NCBI GenBank assembly: GCA_963661535.1
Contig: CAVLCC010000024.1
Location: 1-30,587 of the forward strand
DNA: 30,587 bases
Reading direction: 5' to 3'
Source of the DNA: CAVLCC01 sp963661535
Lineage (GTDB): Bacteria > Actinomycetota > Coriobacteriia > Coriobacteriales > CADBOM01
Shown: positions 25,020 to 30,587 of the stretch, piece after piece
How the letters are laid out: the number at the start of each line of letters is the position of its first letter
Position numbering within the stretch: position 1 is the first letter of the stretch
Program-made: the position numbers and the translations under genes
The notes under the pieces: generated by a model
What the model was told of the DNA's origin: nothing
Database searches by the model: none
What the model saw: only the letters and a program-made list of their open reading frames with translations

Positions 25020-26093
25020 ATGATGTGTGCATATGAACAGCTTCCACGCAATCTCACCCGTAAAGTTTATGTTGGTGAAGTGGCTGTGGGTGGAGGGGCT
25101 CCAGTATCGGTTCAAACGATGCTAAACACGCCTCCGTCTGATGTTGATGCTGCGCTCAAAAGCATTAAGAGCGTACAAAAGCTGGGATGCGAGATTGTGC
25201 GTATTGCAGTTCCAACCAAAGCGGACGTTGAGCCCTTTGGGGCAATTTGTGAGCAGTCGCCTCTACCGGTTGTTGCAGATATTCACTTCGACTATAAGCT
25301 TGCTATTGCCGCGGCTCAAAATGGAGCGGCGGCTTTGCGCATAAATCCTGGAAACATTGGCTCTGTTGAGCGTGTGGACGCGGTGATTGACGCTGCTGGG
25401 CAAGCACAAATACCAATACGAATTGGTGTAAATGCTGGCTCTTTAGACCAAAAGTATAGAGATATGCATGAACTGAGCCTTTCTCAAAAACTTGCAGCCA
25501 GTGTTCAAGAATTTGTTGAACATTTTGAGAAGCGTGGCTTTGAGGATATTGTTGTGTCTGCAAAAGTTCACGACGTTCCAACTACAGTTGAGACTTATCA
25601 GGCGCTTTCACAAAGCATCCCGCACGTGCCCTTGCACATTGGAGTAACAGAAGCAGGCACACTAAGGCAAGGCACAGTTAAGTCTGCTGTTGGACTTGGG
25701 ATGCTGCTGGCACAAGGCATAGGGGATACACTTAGGGTGTCGCTTACGGCTGATATTGAAGAAGAAGTTAGAGTTGGCTGGGAGATTTTGCAGGTTTTGG
25801 GTCTTAGGCGAAGAACTCCAGAGTTAACGAGCTGTCCCACATGTGGTCGAACAAAAATAGACCTTATCTCTATTGCAAATGAGGTTCAAGAGCGTCTGTC
25901 GACGATTGAAAAGCCAATACGTGTGGCTGTTATGGGATGCGTTGTTAATGGACCTGGCGAGGCAGCAGATGCAGATATTGGAATGGCTGCCGGTAAGGGT
26001 AAAGGCGTTATCTTTTCGCACGGGGAAGTTTTGCAAACTGTAGAAGAAGTCAACATCGTAGAGGCTCTTTTTGAAGAGATTGATAAGCTCTAA
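25020..26093 (+). CDS. ispG: 4-hydroxy-3-methylbut-2-en-1-yl diphosphate synthase
   Basis: IspG (GcpE) reduces MEcPP to HMBPP with a [4Fe-4S] cluster, late in the MEP pathway. ATG 25020 follows the rseP stop (25016-25018) by one base and has GGGAGG eight bases upstream; a second ATG at 25023 is possible. The 357-residue product has VGGGAPVSVQTMLNT near the start, VADIHFDYKLAIAA, LRINPGNIG, PIRIGVNAGSLD and HIGVTEAG. The cluster ligands are seen in SCPTCGRTKIDL and MGCVVNGPGEAADADIGMA. With dxr in the same run it supplies isoprenoid precursors to uppS. No strong terminator follows. Confidence 0.96.
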   Translation: MMCAYEQLPRNLTRKVYVGEVAVGGGAPVSVQTMLNTPPSDVDAALKSIKSVQKLGCEIVRIAVPTKADVEPFGAICEQSPLPVVADIHFDYKLAIAAAQNGAAALRINPGNIGSVERVDAVIDAAGQAQIPIRIGVNAGSLDQKYRDMHELSLSQKLAASVQEFVEHFEKRGFEDIVVSAKVHDVPTTVETYQALSQSIPHVPLHIGVTEAGTLRQGTVKSAVGLGMLLAQGIGDTLRVSLTADIEEEVRVGWEILQVLGLRRRTPELTSCPTCGRTKIDLISIANEVQERLSTIEKPIRVAVMGCVVNGPGEAADADIGMAAGKGKGVIFSHGEVLQTVEEVNIVEALFEEIDKL

Positions 26094-26332
26094 AAGGCTG
26101 TTTTTATGTTTTTGCATGAGCCATATCTCAACAAATTCAACATATTTGAAGACTTAATTTCCCGCTTAGGGCAAAATGGCTTGCACTATACATTTAACAT
26201 ACTAGAAATAAAGGTCAATAACTGCTAGTATTGCTTAAGTATTTGCACATGAGCGTCAAACTACTTTTGCACAAATACAAACAAACAGGCGATAAACGAA
26301 CAACGGTCACAAAATTGGAGGTCGTCGATTTG

Positions 26333-27415
26333 GTGGCTACACAAAATGGAACGCGCCGTCACACAATTGTTGCAATTCTTGCAGCGGTCTTGCTTTTGTT
26401 TACGACGTTTCCCACAAATGCATATGCAACATCTTCATCAGAAGTTAAAGCTCAAGCCGATGAGCTGATGAAACAAATAGATTCAATTCAGTCTCAAATT
26501 AGCGCAGCGCAAACCGAATACGATGATGCAATGAATGCATACAATGATGCAACCAAAGCCATAGATGCTGCTCAAGACAAGATAGATAGCTGCGAGAAAA
26601 TAATCTCAGCCAACAAAGAAAAGATTAAATCTAGGGCGGTAAGCATTTATCGCAATGGTGAGCTTTCTATGATAGATGTGCTCTTGGGCTCAACTTCGTT
26701 TAATGAGTTTTGCACTTTAATGACTCAGGTTCAATACATCAACGATTACAACAATGCGGTTATTGAGGAGTCCCGCACAGCAAAGGCTGAGTCGGAGGCT
26801 GCAAGAACCGAGATGCAGACTCAACAAAAGACTGCGCAAGATGAGATGAAAACCGCCGAGACTGCAAAAAATGAGCTTACCCAAAAGACAGCAGAAATTC
26901 AGACGGAGGTTTCAAAACTCAATAGTGAGGCTGCAGAACTTCAGGCAGAAGAAGAAGCACGCGAGGCTGCAGCAGAAGCCGCACGCAAAGCTGCGCAACA
27001 ACAGGGAAGTGCTGGCGAAGATGTGATTACGGGAAATGGTCAATTCTCACATCCATGTCCTGGCTATTCGAGCATTTCTAGCACGTTTGGATATAGAACA
27101 TTCGACAACTCATTCCATAAAGGAATGGACTTTGCAGCCCCTGCGGGAACTCCAATTTATGCTGCAGATGCAGGAACAGTTGTTATTGCTGGATACAGCA
27201 GTTCTGCTGGAAACTGGGTTGTTATCTCGCATGGCGATGGACTAACCACCAAGTATATGCACATGGTGAGCACGCCTTATGTTTCGGCTGGAGACTATGT
27301 GTCGCGTGGACAAAACATTGGAGCCGTGGGCACAACCGGCAACTCGTCTGGCAACCACTTGCACTTCCAAGTGGAGGTAAACGGAACAGCGGTCAATCCT
27401 GCGTCGTATTTGTAG
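26333..27415 (+). CDS. Secreted coiled-coil M23 peptidase
   Basis: This is a peptidoglycan endopeptidase or activator of the EnvC/NlpD or CwlO-like type. The open frame extends to 26231, but GTG 26333 with GGAGG at 26317-26321 (11-base gap) gives a normal signal peptide: RRH, a hydrophobic core (about 12-27), cleavage near AYA at about 31-33. TTG 26330 is an alternative. A long Glu/Gln/Ala/Lys coiled coil spans about 38-230, with the SIYRNGELSMIDVLLGSTSF motif typical of these proteins. The M23 domain (about 245-360) has HKGMD (His262, Asp266) and HLHFQV (His342, His344), so all zinc ligands are present. It should act on the wall at division or separation. It sits alone, with no clear terminator behind it. 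Confidence 0.9.
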   Translation: MATQNGTRRHTIVAILAAVLLLFTTFPTNAYATSSSEVKAQADELMKQIDSIQSQISAAQTEYDDAMNAYNDATKAIDAAQDKIDSCEKIISANKEKIKSRAVSIYRNGELSMIDVLLGSTSFNEFCTLMTQVQYINDYNNAVIEESRTAKAESEAARTEMQTQQKTAQDEMKTAETAKNELTQKTAEIQTEVSKLNSEAAELQAEEEAREAAAEAARKAAQQQGSAGEDVITGNGQFSHPCPGYSSISSTFGYRTFDNSFHKGMDFAAPAGTPIYAADAGTVVIAGYSSSAGNWVVISHGDGLTTKYMHMVSTPYVSAGDYVSRGQNIGAVGTTGNSSGNHLHFQVEVNGTAVNPASYL

Positions 27416-27579
27416 GCTGCTCGGCTCGGCGGGGCTGTGCGACGCGCTTTTGCGGCGGCAGTTTTGAGTTAGCTGGTCGTCCTTTTTATACTGCTAGCCT
27501 CTCATTGCTAGATTAACTCCCATATATTTGGGTCGACACACTTTTAGAGCATCGCGCCCCTGCGTCTGTCTTATTGCCC

Positions 27580-29238
27580 CTAAATTAGTCCGCGTTTCGC
27601 AAGCTCCTCCTTTACAGTGGGATACTCCTCCATATTTGTATGTGGAACAAACTTTGAAGCCCTCATATTAAGCATAAAGTTAGGCATGCTTGCAAATTGC
27701 ACGCAGAAGATATTTTGAATAAGATAGCGCAAAGTGTCTAGCAGCTCGGCGTTGAGCAGCAATGCGCGAGCACCATCTAAAGAAGCGTTAGGAAGTGCCG
27801 TAAAGCGCTCGCGGGGCAGATCCGGAAAAATCCCAATCGTAATTGCAGATTCTAGGTCGGAGTGTATGCCAAATGCTCCCGTTAAATATAAGTGGCCCAC
27901 GTCTTGATAAGATATTCCGGCAGAATCCAAAATGCAGTCCATCATAGTGTGAGCCGCAGCCTTGCACTCAATATATTGTTCGATGTCGTATTGCGTAAAA
28001 TAAAGGTCCTCGCCCTGCTCGCTTTCGCTTGCGGTTGCATATACTACAGCTAGCTGCTCGCGTTCGTTCTCCCAAACTTTGACTATGCGATCGCTTGCCG
28101 ATTCAACAAGTTCTCCTGCAATGTCTATCCAGCCAGCCAGCCTCATTTGTGCAAGCAAGTCTATGATTCCCGAGCCGCAAATTCCACATGGAGCAGCGGA
28201 GTCTATGGTCGTGTATGTTAGAACCCCGTTGCTGATCCTTACAGTATCTACGGCACCCGGCTTTGCGCGTGTTCCATATTTGCTTCCGTAGCCCTCTAGG
28301 GCTGGTCCTGCTGCTCCAGCTCCTGCCATAAGCCACTGACTGTTCCCCATAACTAGCTCGCCATTTGTGCCTATGTCAAAGAAGAGTCCAACCTCATCTT
28401 TATGATAAAAATCTAGGTTTAAAAGGCCGCTCATGATGTCACCGCCAACATAGTTAGAAGCGCCTGGGATAAAGTAGACTTTCCCCGGAATGTCGATGCC
28501 TAGCTCATTTGCTCCAAACATGCCAGCCTCTAGCGTTATGGGCGAATATGGAGCACTAAAAACCGACCATGCGTCGAGACCCATCAAGAAGTGCTGCATT
28601 GTTGTATTCCCAGAAATTATCAGAAGCGATACCTCGTTGCGTGAAATACCGCTTTGTTTTTCTAGTGATTCGATGACGGTATTAAACGTTTGTGCTGTGA
28701 CCTTTTGTAAGTGCGCACGATTAGCCTCGCCCCCCTCTAATGTATATGTAATTCTGGTTAGAATGTCTGAGCCAAACTGGGATTGCCCGTTGAATTCAGA
28801 TGCTTGAGCCACCACATTGCCTGATATCAAATCAACTAGCTGCATTACTATGGTTGTAGAGCCATAATCGCATGCAATTCCGTAGTTAGTATTTGTGTGG
28901 TCGCCCGCCTCTATGCGGCTAACAACCGACTCGCGCCCCGTATAAATAACCGTTGCGGTGATGTCTCCCTCGCGAGCTGCAGGGTATAGCTGACGTAGGG
29001 CTTGAAGCTCCACACGCACGTTCTCTACGCCTGCGCGTTCTAGTGCCGCGCCAAGACGCCATGTGTCACTGCGCGGTTGATCTTCTGATATTTCTGATTT
29101 GTGAATTAAGAATTTTTCGCAAAGTCTGGGTGTATTGGGGGTGCTTGCTGTGGCAGTTGAGTTTGTTGCAACATCTGTCTCGTTGTTTGTTGGTGTTGAG
29201 TTATTTTTATCTTGCAAAGGATTATTTTGTGATTGCAT
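27580..29238 (-). CDS. ASKHA-domain protein of the corrinoid activation (RACo-like) type, no visible [2Fe-2S] domain
   Basis: The product is 552 residues, starting at ATG 29238 with GGGAGA on the minus strand six bases upstream. Residues 1-38 are Asn/Thr/Ser-rich and probably disordered. A short linker domain (about 58-112) leads to the ATPase fold: IACDYGSTTIVMQLVDLISG (121-140), SEFNGQSQFGSDILTRI, LIISGNTTMQHFLMG, FFDIGTNGELVMG and PCGICGSGIIDLLAQ. RACo-type proteins use ATP to reduce the cobalt of corrinoid methyltransferases, normally through an N-terminal ferredoxin domain of about 95 residues with a Cys motif. That domain is absent here and Cys40 is the only N-terminal Cys. No corrinoid or methyltransferase gene lies in the window. 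It may need a separate ferredoxin or have another role. Confidence 0.8.
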   Translation of the reverse strand: MQSQNNPLQDKNNSTPTNNETDVATNSTATASTPNTPRLCEKFLIHKSEISEDQPRSDTWRLGAALERAGVENVRVELQALRQLYPAAREGDITATVIYTGRESVVSRIEAGDHTNTNYGIACDYGSTTIVMQLVDLISGNVVAQASEFNGQSQFGSDILTRITYTLEGGEANRAHLQKVTAQTFNTVIESLEKQSGISRNEVSLLIISGNTTMQHFLMGLDAWSVFSAPYSPITLEAGMFGANELGIDIPGKVYFIPGASNYVGGDIMSGLLNLDFYHKDEVGLFFDIGTNGELVMGNSQWLMAGAGAAGPALEGYGSKYGTRAKPGAVDTVRISNGVLTYTTIDSAAPCGICGSGIIDLLAQMRLAGWIDIAGELVESASDRIVKVWENEREQLAVVYATASESEQGEDLYFTQYDIEQYIECKAAAHTMMDCILDSAGISYQDVGHLYLTGAFGIHSDLESAITIGIFPDLPRERFTALPNASLDGARALLLNAELLDTLRYLIQNIFCVQFASMPNFMLNMRASKFVPHTNMEEYPTVKEELAKRGLI

Positions 29239-29387
29239 AGTTAATCTCCCTCTTTTGCCTTTTGTTTACAATGAATGTCTAGTTTTTTCATATTGTAGTA
29301 TATGCAGATGTATTTTTTAACTCTAAGTCTTGTAAGTTTCAAATGAATGTATATGTGGATTATTGTTGGATTGTTCGCTCCTCTCCC

Positions 29388-29415
29388 TTGACAAAAACAA
29401 AAAATTATGTAATAC
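29388..29415 (+). promoter_or_regulatory. Promoter of the toxin-antitoxin pair
   Basis: TTGACA (29388-29393) and TAATAC (29410-29415), with TG directly before the -10, are 16 bases apart. They lie about 30 bases before the antitoxin start. RelB-like antitoxins usually bind here and repress, so autoregulation is likely. Confidence 0.65.
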
Positions 29416-29445
29416 TGTATGACAAATAAAAGGGAGGAGCCGACC

Positions 29446-29760
29446 ATGACGCAAATGATTTCTGCAAGAGTTCCAAGTGATGTTTATGCGCAAGGAATAA
29501 AAAAGCTAAACAAAATGGATTCTAGCGTAACAGAACTAATAAATGCTGCTTTTGATTATGTTATTGCAACAGATAAATTACCTGTAGTTGACAAAATGAA
29601 AATTAAACCTGGCACAAGACGTCTAACAAAAAATCAGAAAAAAGAATTTAATACACTGTTCAATGGAAACAACAGCGAGGCGGTTAATTTGCCTACAAAC
29701 TTTGATTATAAAAGCGAGTTATCAAGCGAGTTGAGGGCTGAATATGAAGCTCTTTCTTGA
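29446..29760 (+). CDS. RelB/DinJ-like antitoxin
   Basis: ATG 29446 has a strong AGGGAGGAG site (29431-29439) six bases upstream; the in-frame ATG at 29419 has none. The 104-residue product starts with a ribbon-helix-helix type segment: MTQMISARVPSDVYAQGIKK, then LNKMDSSVTELINAAFDYVI. The C-terminal half (about 55-104) is polar and probably disordered, wrapping the toxin. It overlaps the toxin start by 17 bases, which is typical for antitoxin-first modules and couples their translation. The DinJ assignment is from pattern only. Another ribbon-helix-helix antitoxin family is possible. Confidence 0.75.
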   Translation: MTQMISARVPSDVYAQGIKKLNKMDSSVTELINAAFDYVIATDKLPVVDKMKIKPGTRRLTKNQKKEFNTLFNGNNSEAVNLPTNFDYKSELSSELRAEYEALS

Positions 29761-30184
29761 TACAAATATTTTGATAGATAAGCTATCGAACCGCAAGCCT
29801 TATATTGATGATGTTAGAAAACTATGCATAGCAAAATACTATGGAGATGTTGAGCTTTTAGTTAGTGTGCAATCGTATTTAGATGCATTCTTTGTTTTGA
29901 GAAAATATGCGTCTCAAGATGTCTTAAGACAAAAGTGCATTGACACCTTCAATTTTTTTGATGTTGTGGATGTTGATAAAATAAATTTAGTATATGGACT
30001 TAAATCTGACTGGCACGAAGTTGAGGATTTTATGATTGCCAAATCGGCACAAGACAATAAGGCAGACTATCTTATAACGCGTGATTTGGAAGGGTTTGAG
30101 AAATCAGAAATTAAGACACTAACACCCAAAGACTTTATTGAGCTTTTGGACAAAGACTTTGGTGTTAAATATGAGCAAGTTTAG
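29744..30184 (+). CDS. PIN-domain toxin (VapC-like)
   Basis: PIN toxins are Mg-dependent ribonucleases that cut tRNA, rRNA or mRNA and are held by their antitoxin. The 146-residue protein has the first acidic residue in KLFLDTNILIDKL (Asp6), a likely central acidic Asp47, Asp95 in EVEDFMIAKSA, and Asp114 in YLITRDLEGF, a full PIN acidic set. The start overlaps the antitoxin by 17 bases, and no independent ribosome site is needed. It is followed by a YhcG-type nuclease gene. The pairing of a RelB/DinJ-like antitoxin with a PIN toxin is a known but less common combination. Target RNA is unknown. Confidence 0.85.
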   Translation: MKLFLDTNILIDKLSNRKPYIDDVRKLCIAKYYGDVELLVSVQSYLDAFFVLRKYASQDVLRQKCIDTFNFFDVVDVDKINLVYGLKSDWHEVEDFMIAKSAQDNKADYLITRDLEGFEKSEIKTLTPKDFIELLDKDFGVKYEQV

Positions 30185-30270
30185 TTTGTAATTGCAGGGA
30201 TTAGATGTGTCAAAACATAAGTTTTATTGTTTTGGCTAGAGCTTGGCAAAGCGAGGCGAGACAAGTGTTA

Positions 30271-30587
30271 ATGAATTCGTCGGAGTATATCTCTATTGTT
30301 GAGAAGATTAAGAGTGAAATTTCAGGTGCACAGTACCGTGCAGCAGTGCATGTCAATGCTGATATGTTGCTTTTATACTATGACATTGGAAGTATCATCA
30401 ATGAGCATAAATCTTGGGGAAACAAGTTTATTGATAATCTTGCTTCTGATATTCGCACGGCTTTTCCAAAGAGTAAGGGTTACTCAGTTCGCAACTTGAA
30501 ATATATGTCGAAGTTTGCTGAGGAATATCCGAATCGAGAATTTGTGCAACAGGTTGTTGCACAAATTCCATGGGGACAAAATATTGT
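30271..30587 (+). CDS. YhcG/DUF1016-family nuclease, N-terminal part (cut by window end)
   Basis: The frame stays open to the last base and gives 105 residues. They match the N-terminal winged-helix-like domain of the DUF1016 (YhcG) family: AQYRAAVHVNADMLLLYYDI (about 21-40), then GSIINE, a WGNKFIDNLASDIRTAFP segment, GYSVRNLKYMSKFAEEYP and the closing VVAQIPWGQNI. The family usually has about 350 residues, with a C-terminal PD-(D/E)XK nuclease fold, and is often found near restriction-modification and defence genes. ATG 30271 has only a weak site. An in-frame ATG at 30205 with AGGGA four bases upstream would add 22 residues. The C-terminal nuclease part lies outside the window. Confidence 0.8.
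   Translation, partial: MNSSEYISIVEKIKSEISGAQYRAAVHVNADMLLLYYDIGSIINEHKSWGNKFIDNLASDIRTAFPKSKGYSVRNLKYMSKFAEEYPNREFVQQVVAQIPWGQNI

Noticed and set aside
27416..27579. Possible bidirectional terminator between the M23 peptidase and the ASKHA gene
   Set aside because: Only 4-5 bp stems (CTAGC/GCTAG, CCCA/TGGG) without T-tracts; too weak to call.
29297..29302. Minus-strand TATACT box before the ASKHA gene
   Set aside because: The matching -35 (TAGAGT) keeps only three of six consensus bases, so the promoter call was dropped.
1..30587. CRISPR arrays, tRNA and rRNA genes, insertion sequences
   Set aside because: No regular spacer-repeat arrays, cloverleaf-like sequence or transposase motifs were found on either strand.

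Overview
The window looks like a chromosomal stretch of a low-GC member of the Coriobacteriia (Actinomycetota), perhaps an Atopobiaceae relative. This is an inference from three things: AT-rich codon use, a surface protein built on three cell-wall-binding type 2 repeats, and the gene order rpsB-tsf-pyrH-frr-uppS-cdsA-dxr-rseP-ispG. No rRNA, tRNA, CRISPR array or insertion sequence was seen.

Region 1 (1-13582) is an envelope-polysaccharide neighbourhood. It holds the C-terminal half of a flippase, a Ser-rich membrane protein with a DUF6273-like domain, a flavin reductase, galU and ugd (UDP-glucose to UDP-glucuronate), a GT2 glycosyltransferase, a larger paralogue carrying two GT2 modules, a serine acetyltransferase and the undecaprenyl-diphosphate phosphatase uppP. 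On the minus strand, converging on uppP and overlapping it by 29 bp, is a GT2 + DUF4422-like + GT8 glycosyltransferase of about 1070 residues. A run of ten Ns splits that gene and shifts its frame artificially. Together these supply sugar nucleotide, transferases, lipid-carrier recycling and export for a surface polymer.

Region 2 (13583-16933) holds a 368-bp divergent intergenic region with operator-like palindromes, a secreted cell-wall-binding protein followed by a strong terminator, and an unrecognised 251-residue protein.

Region 3 (16934-26093) is a housekeeping run: a promoter and long leader, rpsB, tsf, a terminator, then pyrH, frr, uppS, cdsA, dxr, rseP and ispG. It couples ribosome biogenesis, UMP phosphorylation, phospholipid synthesis and MEP-pathway isoprenoids feeding undecaprenyl phosphate, the same carrier used in region 1.

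Region 4 (26094-30587) holds a secreted coiled-coil M23 peptidase, a minus-strand ASKHA protein of the corrinoid-activator type that lacks a visible iron-sulfur domain, and a more AT-rich end with a RelB-like antitoxin/PIN toxin pair followed by a YhcG/DUF1016 nuclease-family gene cut by the window edge. This end looks like the start of an accessory or defence region. Nothing here is clearly a new system. The best second looks are the trimodular glycosyltransferase, the orphan 251-residue protein, the ASKHA protein without its ferredoxin domain, and the GC-rich 9-bp-period repeat between pyrH and frr.
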